In this document: one piece after another, positions 1 to 8,755 of the stretch | Layout: each line of letters opens with the position of its first letter | Position numbering within the stretch: the stretch's first letter is position 1 | Assembly: GCA_002238965.1 (NCBI GenBank) | Contig: MPNJ01000005.1 | Coordinates: 62,001 to 126,000 of the forward strand | Length of the DNA: 64,000 bases | DNA from: Nitrospinae bacterium bin107 | GTDB taxonomy: Bacteria > UBA8248 | Direction of reading: 5' to 3' | Made by a program: the position numbers and the translations under genes | The notes under the pieces: generated by a model | Seen by the model: the letters and a program-made list of their open reading frames with translations, nothing else | Databases searched by the model: none | What the model was told of the DNA's origin: nothing

Positions 1-304
1 CGAAGACCTTGTCGCGCAGGATCAGGCGCCTCGCCGTGCGCACCGAACTCGCCGGGTTGGTCTCGGAGTCGCGGATCAGCGCCTCGAACTTGTGGCCCAG
101 GACGCCGCCCGCGTCGTTGATCTCCTTGACAGCCATGTTGATGCCCTGGCTCGTCCGTTTCCCCACGATGGAGTAGAGGCCCGTCAGCGGAGAGAGGACG
201 CCGATTTTTATGGTTTTCGCCGCGAACGAAGTGGACGCGCCGTATGACGCGATCGCCAGAGACATGACTGCGGCGACAAACATTTTTTTTCCAAGACCAG
301 ACAT
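1..304 (-). CDS. ABC transporter substrate-binding protein, LivJ/Peripla_BP_6 type (partial)
   Basis: Only the first 101 codons lie in the window; the gene continues beyond base 1. The reverse-strand protein begins MSGLGKKMFVAAVMSLAIAS and has a clear signal peptide ending near SFAA. It then runs into IKIGVLSPLTGLYSIVGKR and GINMAVKEINDAGGVLG, the classic N-terminal lobe of branched-chain amino acid/amide receptors of HAAT-type ABC importers. The start at 304 is favoured by a purine-rich AGGGGGG six bases upstream. It would deliver an amino-acid-like ligand to a Liv permease, but no permease genes are in view. The family assignment is firm; the ligand is unknown. Confidence 0.9.
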   Translation of the reverse strand, partial: MSGLGKKMFVAAVMSLAIASYGASTSFAAKTIKIGVLSPLTGLYSIVGKRTSQGINMAVKEINDAGGVLGHKFEALIRDSETNPASSVRTARRLILRDKVF

Positions 305-811
305 GAGAAGCCCCCCTGTAAGATGGAAACAAACGACTCCGAAGAGCCGGAATCAGATTCGTCCGGGACCTGAAACCGGACGTCAGCGCAAATTTATTTT
401 CAATTTAGAGAGCAGGTTAGATGAGCCTCGAATCGGGGTCAAGGCCGTGATTTTCGTCTCGATCACGCGACACGGCCTGCGGCGATTTGCGTAAGCCGTC
501 CGGGGCGATAGAGCGCGTCGAGGCGGAAACCTGGTTCATTATTTTCCCGGGGTCATCCGCCAGGTCCCATCTACTGCCGGGGCGATATCGTCCGCCCTCA
601 AACTCCGCTCTGTCAGCTCCGTGAGAAACTACCGGAAAATGGTTCATCCCCTGGAAAACAGTATCACCGCCTCGCACCGTTTGCTCATGATTTGCTCTAA
701 TCAGTTAGCTTTCTGGACAATTGCCCCTATCGTTCCGAAGCTACAAACTAAAAATATCTCGGACTTCCTCTCGCGCTGCAAGATTCGCTATTGGGACAAA
801 ACGAGCATCGG
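305..811. other. Intergenic region without a recognisable gene
   Basis: About 500 bases separate the divergent receptor and IclR genes. Short open frames on both strands (for example around 417-677 and 621-815) have no family resemblance, no credible ribosome binding site and no consistent codon bias, so they are not called. The 3' part becomes AT-rich towards the promoter of the regulator. Nothing else was recognised. Confidence 0.5.
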
Positions 812-840
812 TTGACAAGTACGGGTGCGAGACCTATATT
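812..840 (+). promoter_or_regulatory. Sigma-70-type promoter of the IclR regulator gene
   Basis: A perfect -35 box TTGACA (812-817) is followed, after exactly 17 bases, by TATATT (835-840). This lies 44 bases upstream of the likely start of the regulator. It is one of the best consensus promoters in the window. The position just before a palindrome fits an autoregulated gene; transcription itself is inferred. Confidence 0.75.
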
Positions 841-843
841 TAC

Positions 844-883
844 TGATAAACAAGAATATATTTCTTAATAAATGAGAATATCA
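844..883. promoter_or_regulatory. Palindromic operator candidate (IclR autoregulation)
   Basis: An inverted repeat AAGAA-TATAT-TTCTT occupies 852-866. It is nested inside a weaker outer pair, TGATA (844-848) and TATCA (879-883). It sits between the -10 box and the preferred start codon. IclR-family proteins commonly bind AT-rich palindromes at their own promoter and repress, so this is the natural operator candidate. Binding is inferred. Confidence 0.5.
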
Positions 884-1663
884 ATGTCTGCCTCTTCCCT
901 GAAGACGATAGACAAGGCCATCGATCTCCTCTGGGCGATAGCCCATGGGTCCGGCTCTTCTTCTGTGGATGAGCTCTCCTCCGAGATTCAGCTACCCAAG
1001 AGTACGACTTACCGATTCCTCAAGACCCTCCAGGAGAGGGGCTTCGTGGACGCTTCCGCGGAATACGGAAAATACCGGTTGGGACCCTCCCTCTCCCTCC
1101 TCTCGAATAATAGTTCCCGGAACGGGCATCATGGAACCCTTTGCGAACTTGCGCTTCCCGTCATGAGAAGGCTTACCTCGGAAACGGGGGAAACGACTTT
1201 TTTGTGCATCAAATCGGGTTGGGAAACCATTTGCATCGAGAGCATCGAAAGTCGCCAAAGGATCATCTCTCGGTTTTTTGTGGGAGAGGTGCGGTCATTG
1301 CACGTCGGGGCGGCGTCGAAAGCCCTGCTCGCCTTTTTGCCGGATCGGGATATCGAAATGATCGTGCAGCAGAAGCTTTCGAGAGTGACGAAAAATACGA
1401 TCACCGATCCCGTCAAATTAAGAAAAGAACTCCGGGAGATTCGTGAGAAGGGCTACGCATACAGCGACCAGGAGTTCATCGTCGGGGCCAGGGCGATTTC
1501 CGCACCGGTGCTGGATGAACGGGGCGATGTTACGGCATCCATGACGCTCTCGGCCCCGGTTCACCGGATCGAAAACTCGAACCGGGAAACCCTTGCCGCC
1601 CGGGTCGTCGGAGCCGCTCGAGAAGTTTCGGCGTCCCTGGGCTGGAAGGAAGCTGAAGAATAG
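884..1663 (+). CDS. IclR-family transcriptional regulator
   Basis: This is a 259-residue protein with the two-domain IclR layout. An N-terminal winged helix-turn-helix covers roughly residues 5-70, including SVDELSSEIQLPKSTTYRFLKTLQ split as ..LPKSTTYRFLKTL... The effector-binding IclR domain follows, with GETTFLCI, LHVGAASKALLAF and GAISAPV-like GARAISAPVLDERG near the C terminus. The ATG at 884 is preferred because a GAG lies seven bases upstream; the in-frame ATG at 872 has no ribosome site. It lies 119 bases upstream of the TAXI-TRAP catabolic operon on the same strand, so it probably controls that operon in response to the imported substrate or an intermediate. The family is certain; the effector is unknown. 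Confidence 0.93.
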   Translation: MSASSLKTIDKAIDLLWAIAHGSGSSSVDELSSEIQLPKSTTYRFLKTLQERGFVDASAEYGKYRLGPSLSLLSNNSSRNGHHGTLCELALPVMRRLTSETGETTFLCIKSGWETICIESIESRQRIISRFFVGEVRSLHVGAASKALLAFLPDRDIEMIVQQKLSRVTKNTITDPVKLRKELREIREKGYAYSDQEFIVGARAISAPVLDERGDVTASMTLSAPVHRIENSNRETLAARVVGAAREVSASLGWKEAEE

Positions 1664-1782
1664 GAAACCTGTTTTCGGGAATTTATTGCGAATCATTTTG
1701 ATACGGACTCTTGTTGTGGCTTCATCATCCTTCCGGGTAATCAAGGAAGGTTCTTTGTCTATCCAACCAAGGAGGACGGAAA

Positions 1783-2751
1783 ATGATGCGCGCAATGAAG
1801 ACGTTCATCAGGTTCGCGGTGGTGGTCGTCGCCATTTTGGCGATGACGATTTCCTCCGCCCAGGCCGCCAAGAAGTTTGTAACCATCGCCGGCGGCGCTT
1901 CGGGCGGAACCTACATCGTGGTCGCAACCGGCATGGCCAAGATATTGTCCAAATACGTTTCGGGGATGCGGGCGAACGCCGAGGTCACGGGAGGCGGTTT
2001 CGGCAATACGCGCCTCATCGGAACCAAGAGAGCCGATTTTGGTCTGACGACCCCGGACGCCGCCTACTTTGCGGTGAAGGGAGGCGGGCGGTTCAAGCCG
2101 GGAGAGAAATACAAGCTCCGCGCTCTGATGAGCGGCCACGCCAGTATCGAGCATTTCGTGACGCTCAGGAAGTCGGGGATCAAGAGCGTGTATGACTATA
2201 AAGGAAAACGGATATCCATCGGCCAGCCGGGTAGCTCCACGGCGGTAATGGGTGTGGCGATGCTGGAGGTCCTGGGGATCAGCACGAAGCAGTTCGCTCG
2301 TACGGATCATTTGACCCAGACGGAAGCTGTTGCGGCCCTGAAGGATGGAACCATTGACGCGACCATTCAACTCGCCGGAATTCCGGGAGGTGCGGTAAAA
2401 GACATCACTACGACGCACGACGTGAGACTGGTTCCCGTCTCCATGGAAGACATGAAGAAAATCAGCAAGGTTCATCCATATTGGACCCCATCAAGCATTC
2501 CCAAGGGCACTTACGGCGGCATGAAGGGAGACGTCGGGGCGATGGCGTCGGCGACCATCGTGATCACCCACGCGGATATGGACAACGCGACGGTCTACGC
2601 GGTGACGAAAACTGTTCTTGAGCACACCGATGAGCTTGCCGCCATTCACCGCGCCGGGTCGAAATATAAACTTCCAGGCTCTGCCGGGAAAATTCCCATC
2701 CCCATTCATCCCGGCGCCGCGCGTTACTTCAAGGAAAAGGGCATCAAGTAA
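1783..2751 (+). CDS. TAXI-family TRAP transporter solute-binding protein
   Basis: A 322-residue periplasmic receptor. The signal peptide runs to about residue 28 (ISSAQAAKK), and the mature protein opens with FVTIAGGASGGTYIVVATGM, the hallmark of TAXI (TRAP-associated extracytoplasmic immunogenic) receptors. The C-terminal HPGAARYFKEKGIK is also typical. GGAGG seven bases before the ATG at 1783 fixes the start. It feeds the fused TRAP permease immediately downstream and is the first structural gene of the IclR-linked operon. TAXI receptors bind organic acids or amino acids such as glutamate in known cases; the ligand here cannot be read from sequence. Confidence 0.95.
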   Translation: MMRAMKTFIRFAVVVVAILAMTISSAQAAKKFVTIAGGASGGTYIVVATGMAKILSKYVSGMRANAEVTGGGFGNTRLIGTKRADFGLTTPDAAYFAVKGGGRFKPGEKYKLRALMSGHASIEHFVTLRKSGIKSVYDYKGKRISIGQPGSSTAVMGVAMLEVLGISTKQFARTDHLTQTEAVAALKDGTIDATIQLAGIPGGAVKDITTTHDVRLVPVSMEDMKKISKVHPYWTPSSIPKGTYGGMKGDVGAMASATIVITHADMDNATVYAVTKTVLEHTDELAAIHRAGSKYKLPGSAGKIPIPIHPGAARYFKEKGIK

Positions 2752-2768
2752 GCTGTCGTACGGGTATT

Positions 2769-2800
2769 TCGGCGCCTCCGTCTGAGGGCGGGGGCGCCGA
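2769..2800 (+). promoter_or_regulatory. Intercistronic stem-loop between receptor and permease genes
   Basis: TCGGCGCC (2769-2776) pairs with GGCGCCGA (2793-2800) around a 16-base loop. It lies in the 70-base gap between the receptor and permease cistrons and has no uridine tract, so it is not a classical terminator. Such hairpins often protect the receptor mRNA or attenuate downstream expression, giving more receptor than permease; that role is inferred. Confidence 0.5.
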
Positions 2801-2821
2801 TCACCGCAAGGGAGTCGTTCA

Positions 2822-4828
2822 GTGAACGCGAATGGCGAACCGAAGCAATCGCCGGATTCGGAAGAAGCGGGTGTGATCGTTCACGGCCGGACCCGTCCGG
2901 ACAACGCCTTCGAGCGTTTTCTCAACCCGGTCATCACCTGGCTGGCCATTGCAGTGGCGGTTTTCCACCTGTACACGGGTTTCGCCGGTGCTTACGGTGC
3001 GCTTATTCAACGTTCGATTCACTTGAGTCCGCTTCTGATTCTCACATACCTTCTCTACCCGACTGCAACGAACAAGCGGTTCTATGTTTTCGGTCGAGTT
3101 CTCGACACCATTTTCGTTGTCGGAAGTATCACCATAGGCCTCTACATTATCGATCAATACCATGTTCTCACTTTCCGGGACGGGAATCCGAATTTAACGG
3201 ACATGCTTCTCGGAATCGTCGCAATCATCCTGGTTCTCGAAGCAACCCGGAGGGTCATCGGCTGGACGTTGCCTCTGGTTGCCGTGGCGTTCGTGATCTA
3301 CGCTTATTGGGGTCCGAACATGCCGGGCATCTTCGGGCACCGCGGTTACGACTGGGGGCGGATTTTGCAGCACTCCTACACCAGTACGGAAGGTATTTAC
3401 GGGTTTCCGATCGGAGTTTCAGCGACATTCGTCATTCTGTTCATCACCTTCGGGGCTTTTCTTCAAGAGACCGGCGCGGGCCGATTTTTCATCGATCTCG
3501 CCTTCGGGCTTTTCGGCAGGGTGCGAGGCGGGCCGGCAAAGGTCGCGGTTGTGGGGAGTACTCTTTTCGGCACAATTTCGGGCAGTGCCACGGCCAACGT
3601 GGTGGGCACGGGGACGTTCACAATACCGATGATGAAGCGTCTGGGGTACCAGCCCACCTTTGCCGCCGCGGTCGAGGCGGTGTCCTCGACAGGGGGCCAG
3701 TTCATGCCCCCCATCATGGGCGCGGCCGTTTTCATCATGATCGAGATGATCCACGTCACATACAGAGAGATTATCGTCATGGCGCTGCTGCCCGCCATCC
3801 TCTATTACGTCGCGGTGTTCATTGCCGTTGACCTCGAAGCCGTGCGACTGGGGCTTCGGGGGATGGATCGCTCTGAGCTTCCCAAACCGTTGCGGCTTCT
3901 CTCGGAAGGCTGGCCCTTTCTCGCCCCACCGGTCATTCTCGTTTTCATGTTGATGTACATGCACTGGTCCCCGACAAAATCGGGTTTTTGGGCGATTGTG
4001 GCTACGGTCGCCGTCAGTTCCCTGAAAGCCGCCAGTCGCTTATCGCCCCGGCAGATTCTCAGTGCGCTTCGTGCGGGAACAATGGCCACGCTGCAGGTCG
4101 CGCTCGCCTGCGCGTGTGCGGGGATCGTGGTGAGCATTTTCACGCTGACGGGTCTGGGGGCTAAGGTTTCATTCGCTCTCCTCGAACTGGCCAATGAAGC
4201 TTTGCTCCCGATGCTTGTGATCGGCATGATAACCAGCATTCTTCTCGGGATGGGGATGCCCACGATGCCGGCCTACATTATTCTGGCGGTGCTGATTGCA
4301 CCTTCCCTGATCAAGGCCGGAGTGCCCAAGATATCGGCGCACCTCTTTGTCCTGTACTCCGGCATTATTTCGGCGATCACGCCGCCGGTCGCATTGGCCG
4401 CGTACGCGGGCGCCGCCATCGCCAAGGCGCCTCCATTGCGGACGGGATTCACGGCGATACGCATCGGGCTGGCGGCGTTCATCGTCCCGTTCATGTTCGT
4501 ATACAGCCCCGGCCTCGTTTTTATTGGAACCCCCTGGGAAGTGATATACTCGGTCGGGACTTCCCTGTTGGGGATATTGGCCTTTACTTACGGAGTTCAG
4601 GGAAGAATGCTGCGGGAGCTCCACATCGTGGAGCGCATTCTCCTGGTGGTCTCCGGGGTTTTGTTGATCCCTTTCTCGATTTCAGCGAACGGAACCGGCC
4701 TCATCCTGTTGCTGGCAGTGGTCGCTTGGCAACGCTGGAGATCCGTAGATGTTTCCTTGCGTCTCCGGCGCGGAGCGGGAGCGGATGAGGTTACGTCTTC
4801 TTACCCATCACGAGAGGAACAGCGATGA
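2822..4828 (+). CDS. TRAP transporter permease, fused small and large subunits (DctQM type)
   Basis: A 668-residue polytopic inner-membrane protein. The first about 170 residues form a DctQ-like part (four predicted helices). A DctM-like part follows, with GFPIGVSATFVILFITFGAF, GPAKVAVVGSTLFGTISGSA, VSSTGGQFMPPIMGAAVF and AHLFVLYSGIISAITPPVAL, the signature of 4TM/12TM fused permeases that partner TAXI receptors. It uses sodium-coupled secondary transport in characterised relatives. The GTG start at 2822 follows AAGGGAG seven bases upstream. Its stop overlaps the next start (ATGA at 4825), so translation of the amidohydrolase is probably coupled. Confidence 0.95.
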   Translation: MNANGEPKQSPDSEEAGVIVHGRTRPDNAFERFLNPVITWLAIAVAVFHLYTGFAGAYGALIQRSIHLSPLLILTYLLYPTATNKRFYVFGRVLDTIFVVGSITIGLYIIDQYHVLTFRDGNPNLTDMLLGIVAIILVLEATRRVIGWTLPLVAVAFVIYAYWGPNMPGIFGHRGYDWGRILQHSYTSTEGIYGFPIGVSATFVILFITFGAFLQETGAGRFFIDLAFGLFGRVRGGPAKVAVVGSTLFGTISGSATANVVGTGTFTIPMMKRLGYQPTFAAAVEAVSSTGGQFMPPIMGAAVFIMIEMIHVTYREIIVMALLPAILYYVAVFIAVDLEAVRLGLRGMDRSELPKPLRLLSEGWPFLAPPVILVFMLMYMHWSPTKSGFWAIVATVAVSSLKAASRLSPRQILSALRAGTMATLQVALACACAGIVVSIFTLTGLGAKVSFALLELANEALLPMLVIGMITSILLGMGMPTMPAYIILAVLIAPSLIKAGVPKISAHLFVLYSGIISAITPPVALAAYAGAAIAKAPPLRTGFTAIRIGLAAFIVPFMFVYSPGLVFIGTPWEVIYSVGTSLLGILAFTYGVQGRMLRELHIVERILLVVSGVLLIPFSISANGTGLILLLAVVAWQRWRSVDVSLRLRRGAGADEVTSSYPSREEQR

Positions 4829-6210
4829 CGCCCCCAGACGTAAATCGTGATTACAATCTGATGAACGCGAATGTTGTGACGCCCGAAGAGATTCGCCGCG
4901 CCAACGTGGCCCTGCGCGACGGGCGGATTGCTTCGGTCGAAGAGGGCCCCCTGCCCGGGAGAAGTGCGGAGGAGATCGATCTCGGGGGGAAATTCCTTCT
5001 GCCGGGTATCATCGACCCCCACGTGCACCTGCGCGACATGGGGGAATCCGAAAAGGAAGACTTCACCACAGGAACCGCCTGCGCCGCCGTCGGTGGTGTG
5101 ACGACGGTGATGCAGATGCCAAACGGTATACCCGACGTTCTCACGCCCGAGGATTTTCTCGAACGAAAAGCGCTCATCGAAAACCGCACATACGCGGATA
5201 TCGCCCTCTACGCCTGGGCTTGCGATCAGAACCGAAAAGAGCTCCATCACTTCCAGGAGTTGGGCGCTATCGGTTACAAGATTTTCACCGCCGTAACGGG
5301 GGCCTTCAAGGAAGACTTCGCAAATTACATTACAGTCGACATCGACAAGCTCTTCCTGCTGTTCGAGGAAATCGCGGGCTTCGATGGACAGATTGGAATC
5401 CACGCCGAATCGAATCCGATCCTCGAGCTCTTCACCGAGCGATGCAAGGAAACGATGAAGCCGGACATCGACGCCTGGCGTCTGAGCCGGCCGAATTTCG
5501 CCGAAGACCTCGCGGTCTTCGATGCCCTCACCCTGTCCACGGCTACGGGCGCCCGTTTGCATATTTGTCATGTCATCGGCGCCGAAGCGGTTCAACTCAT
5601 CCGCAACGCGAAGAAAAAAAATGCCAAGATCACCTCCGAAGTGGCGCCGTGCAATCTGCTCTTGTGCGACAAGGACCTTCACGCGGTGGGTTCATGGGGA
5701 AAATTCAGCCCGCCCGTCAAGACAGCCGCCGATCGCGATGCTCTCCGCGAAGGGTTCCTGGACGGGACCATCGACACGATGGGAACCGACCACGCCCCCC
5801 AGATCAACGAGCTGAAGAACAACGAAAATATATGGATCGCTCCGCCCGGCGGACCCGGCCTCGAAATTTTTCTGCCTTCGATGTTGAACGAAGTGAGTCA
5901 AGGTCGCCTGACGCTCCCGACGCTCGTTGCGCGTTTGTGCGAGGCGCCGGCGAGGATTTTCCGCCTTTACCCGAAAAAGGGGACGATCCGCACGGGAGCG
6001 GACGCCGATCTCGTGGTGGTCGATATGGAGCGGACCGTGCTCGTCGATCCGGTGAAGGGGAAAAGTAAAGGAAATTACACGGCCTTCGCCAACAGAACTT
6101 TTGTGGGCGCGCCGGTGATGACCTTTCTGCGCGGGGAGCTGATCGCCAGGGACGGAGATGTGGTGGTCCCGCCGGGCAGCGGCCGTTTTGCGCAACCATC
6201 GCTGGATTGA
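4825..6210 (+). CDS. Dihydroorotase/hydantoinase-like amidohydrolase
   Basis: A 461-residue cytoplasmic metal-dependent hydrolase of the cyclic amidohydrolase branch. Visible metal-site elements are HVHLRD (residues 66-71), the lysine of GYKIF (K152, carbamylated in relatives), H193 in IGIHAES, H246/H249 in LHICHV, and the catalytic aspartate of GTDHAP (D322). Length and motif order match dihydroorotase and dihydropyrimidinase. Placement behind a transporter and before a lyase argues for a catabolic cyclic amide (imide, hydantoin or dihydroorotate-like) rather than pyrimidine synthesis. GAGGA precedes the ATG and the start overlaps the permease stop. Enzyme class is sure; substrate is inferred. 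Confidence 0.9.
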   Translation: MTPPDVNRDYNLMNANVVTPEEIRRANVALRDGRIASVEEGPLPGRSAEEIDLGGKFLLPGIIDPHVHLRDMGESEKEDFTTGTACAAVGGVTTVMQMPNGIPDVLTPEDFLERKALIENRTYADIALYAWACDQNRKELHHFQELGAIGYKIFTAVTGAFKEDFANYITVDIDKLFLLFEEIAGFDGQIGIHAESNPILELFTERCKETMKPDIDAWRLSRPNFAEDLAVFDALTLSTATGARLHICHVIGAEAVQLIRNAKKKNAKITSEVAPCNLLLCDKDLHAVGSWGKFSPPVKTAADRDALREGFLDGTIDTMGTDHAPQINELKNNENIWIAPPGGPGLEIFLPSMLNEVSQGRLTLPTLVARLCEAPARIFRLYPKKGTIRTGADADLVVVDMERTVLVDPVKGKSKGNYTAFANRTFVGAPVMTFLRGELIARDGDVVVPPGSGRFAQPSLD

Positions 6211-6260
6211 GCTTTTGATTCCATTCATTCCTCCAAACAACGGATGAACACGGAGAAGAA

Positions 6261-7661
6261 ATGAAAGATCAGTGCCTGTTGCTTCGTGATTATTACGCCA
6301 CGCCCGAGATGCGGGCTGTCTGGACGGAAGAGAACATGGTCCAGAAATGGCTCGACGTGGAAGCGGCCATCGCCTGGTCGCAAGGGGAACTGAAGATGAT
6401 TCCGAAATGGGCGTCCAGGGCCATCGTGCGCGGTTGCGACGCGAAGAAGGTCACTCCCCTTCTCGTCTACCGCGAGTTCGAGAAGGCGCGCCACTGGATC
6501 GTTTCGCTGGTTCATGCTTTCGCGAAGGTGTCGGGACCGGAAGGGGAATATTTCCATCTCGGAACGACGACCCAGGACATCCTGGATGGCGGGCTGACGC
6601 TGCAGATACGCGAGTCTTACGTCCTCCTGCTCAAAGAGCTTCGAGCGCTCGAATCCATCCTCGTCCGTCTGGCCCGGCGTCATCGCGCCACCGTCATGGC
6701 CGGTCGAACGGAGGGGCAGCAGGCCTCTCCCGTCACATACGGCCAGAAGATGGCGATTCTAAGCAGCGAGCTCCGGGATCACGTCGAGCGGCTGAAGGAG
6801 TGCAGCAAGCGGCTTTTTTACGCGAACGTCTCTTCCGGAACCGGCGCTCAGTCCACTTTCGTCTACCTGAGCGATCTTCAAACCACCCGGCGGATGGAAA
6901 CGCTGGTGGCCAGGCGGCTGTCGCTCCATGTTCCCTACATGAGCATGCATCACCGGACGGACCGCTTTGCGGAATTGCTCAACATTCTCGCGCTGATCAA
7001 TTCAACACTGGGAGAAGCGGGGATGGATATCCGTGACCTCCAGCGTACCGAAGTGGCCGAGGTGGCGGAGCCCTGGGACATCGAACACCAGCACAGCAGC
7101 AGCACCTTCCCACACAAACGCAATCCCGAGACGAGTGAATGGCAGGAAGGACTCGCCAAGCTTTCACGGACGAATGCGCTCGCCATGATGGATGTCCAGC
7201 AGCAGCACGAGCGCGACGCGAGCCGCTACGCCGTGGAATTCTCTCGTATCGCCGAGAGCTTCGGCTTGGCGTCATCCGCTATCGCGGCGGCCAAACATAT
7301 CTACGGCGGCCTCATCGTCGACAAGAAAGCGATGCGGCGCAATCTCGAGCTTCAACGGGAGCTCACCATGACCGAGGCGGTGATGCTGCGCCTGTATCAG
7401 AAGACGAAGCGAAAGGTCGAAGCCCATACCATCTGCCATGACGCCGCCCAACTGGCGAGGGAAGAGGGACGCTCGCTCAAGGAGTGCCTCCTCGCGGATC
7501 CGCTCGCGCGAAAACACCTCACCGCCGAGGAAATCGACGAGGTCACAAATCCGGAAAACTACATCGGCACATGCCCGCAGCAGGTAGACCGGGCGCTCAT
7601 GCGAATCGCCCGGCTCAGGCGCACGGACGGGCGGTTCCTGCGGATGGGTAAAAAGCGATGA
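6261..7661 (+). CDS. Adenylosuccinate lyase/fumarase-superfamily lyase
   Basis: A 466-residue member of the homotetrameric aspartase/fumarase superfamily, which splits C-N or C-O bonds and often releases fumarate. It shows GTTTQDILDG (residues 101-110) and the signature loop SSSTFPHKRNP (279-289). The usual histidine of the GRTHxQ motif is glutamate here (GRTEGQQ, E151), as also varies in carboxymuconate-cycloisomerase relatives, so it is unlikely to be the housekeeping PurB. Behind an amidohydrolase it could cleave the ring-opened product, for example an N-substituted aspartate, to fumarate. GGAGAAGAA precedes the ATG; the stop overlaps the next gene. Confidence 0.88.
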   Translation: MKDQCLLLRDYYATPEMRAVWTEENMVQKWLDVEAAIAWSQGELKMIPKWASRAIVRGCDAKKVTPLLVYREFEKARHWIVSLVHAFAKVSGPEGEYFHLGTTTQDILDGGLTLQIRESYVLLLKELRALESILVRLARRHRATVMAGRTEGQQASPVTYGQKMAILSSELRDHVERLKECSKRLFYANVSSGTGAQSTFVYLSDLQTTRRMETLVARRLSLHVPYMSMHHRTDRFAELLNILALINSTLGEAGMDIRDLQRTEVAEVAEPWDIEHQHSSSTFPHKRNPETSEWQEGLAKLSRTNALAMMDVQQQHERDASRYAVEFSRIAESFGLASSAIAAAKHIYGGLIVDKKAMRRNLELQRELTMTEAVMLRLYQKTKRKVEAHTICHDAAQLAREEGRSLKECLLADPLARKHLTAEEIDEVTNPENYIGTCPQQVDRALMRIARLRRTDGRFLRMGKKR

Positions 7662-8749
7662 GCGCAGCCGATACGATCACGTTGGCCGTCGCGGGAGACT
7701 TCTGGGTCAACCGCCCGCTCCCCCGGGACGAACCCCGCCTCGAAACCGTGCTCGACAGGCTCCGGGCGGCGGATCTTTCGGTGTGCGTTCTGGAGATGCC
7801 GCTTTCGCGGCGGGGCGCGCCGGCCGAGAAGACCGTCCGCATGCGGGCGGCGCCGGAGCGCGCGAAAGATCTGCATCACCTGGGGGTCGATTGCGTCACG
7901 ATAGCGAACAACCACATGCTCGACTACGGTCCGGACGCCCTCCTGGACACCTTGGAAGTTCTGGAAAGCGAAGGAATCCCTTTCGTGGGGGCGGGCAGGA
8001 ACATCGAAGAAGCGTCGCGTCCGCTGGTTCTCGAGGCGGGGGGCATCCGCGTGGCTTTTCTGGCGTGTGCGGCCACGCTTCCCCTGGGAAGCGCGGCGGG
8101 AGAAGACAGGCCGGGCGTGAACCCGCTGCACGTCTTCACGGCCTGGGTGGTCGAGCCGAGTGCGCGGACCCAGGAGCAGCCGGGCACGCCGCCTCCCGCC
8201 ATGACTTTCGCCTCCCCCGAGGACGTCCGGGCCCTCCAGAACGCGGTGCGCGAGGCGAAAAGTTCCTCCGATGTCGTTGTCGTCCTGCCCCACTGGGGGT
8301 TGCCGAACGTGAGCGCCCTCATGGATTACCAGCGCGACGCCGGAGGCGCACTCGCCGCGGCGGGCGCGGACCTCATCGTCGGCCACCACGCGCATTGCAT
8401 CCAGCCGGTAGAGATGGCCGGGAACACGCCGGTTGTCTGCGGTGTGAGCAATTTCCTGTTTCACGAGCTTCCCGAAGGTATGTCTAGGAACGTGTACGAT
8501 TTCATGTCGAAAGACGAACTGCTGGTGGAAGCCCGTCTCGGGGTCGATGGAGTGCGCGAACTGGCGCTCGCGCCGCTCGTTCTGGATCCGTCGGGACACC
8601 CGCGCCTCGCCGAAGAGAAGGAAGCGGCGCGGATTTTGGGAGAAGTTTCCGACATGTCGGCGAAATACGGAACGGTTATCGAGCTCGAAGGCGGCCGCGG
8701 CATGGTCGGGCTCGGAGAAATGGTGGCCTCATCGATGCAGAAGGAGTGA
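7658..8749 (+). CDS. CapA-family metallophosphatase-like protein (copy 1)
   Basis: A 363-residue protein of the CapA/PgsA poly-gamma-glutamate family with a calcineurin-like fold. It has AGDFWVN near the N terminus, TIANNHMLDYG, LPHWG and VGHHAHCIQPVE, which carry the metal-ligand Asp, Asn and His residues. No signal peptide or membrane anchor is seen, unlike capsule CapA, so a cytoplasmic role in this catabolic operon is likely. The start overlaps the lyase stop by ATGA. A close paralogue follows directly, sharing ANNHMLDYG and RTQEQPGTPPP. The reaction is unknown; amide or phosphoester hydrolysis is only a guess. Confidence 0.88.
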   Translation: MSAADTITLAVAGDFWVNRPLPRDEPRLETVLDRLRAADLSVCVLEMPLSRRGAPAEKTVRMRAAPERAKDLHHLGVDCVTIANNHMLDYGPDALLDTLEVLESEGIPFVGAGRNIEEASRPLVLEAGGIRVAFLACAATLPLGSAAGEDRPGVNPLHVFTAWVVEPSARTQEQPGTPPPAMTFASPEDVRALQNAVREAKSSSDVVVVLPHWGLPNVSALMDYQRDAGGALAAAGADLIVGHHAHCIQPVEMAGNTPVVCGVSNFLFHELPEGMSRNVYDFMSKDELLVEARLGVDGVRELALAPLVLDPSGHPRLAEEKEAARILGEVSDMSAKYGTVIELEGGRGMVGLGEMVASSMQKE

Positions 8750-8755
8750 TACGGA

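Noticed and set aside
210-815. Short open frames between the first receptor and IclR
   Set aside because: They overlap the receptor gene or lack ribosome sites, codon bias and any recognisable domain.
4825-6210. pyrC of pyrimidine synthesis
   Set aside because: No other pyr gene is nearby and the operon is headed by a TRAP importer; the substrate is more likely a different cyclic amide.
6261-7661. Housekeeping adenylosuccinate lyase purB
   Set aside because: The key GRTH histidine is Glu, and the gene lies in an IclR-linked catabolic operon with no purine genes.
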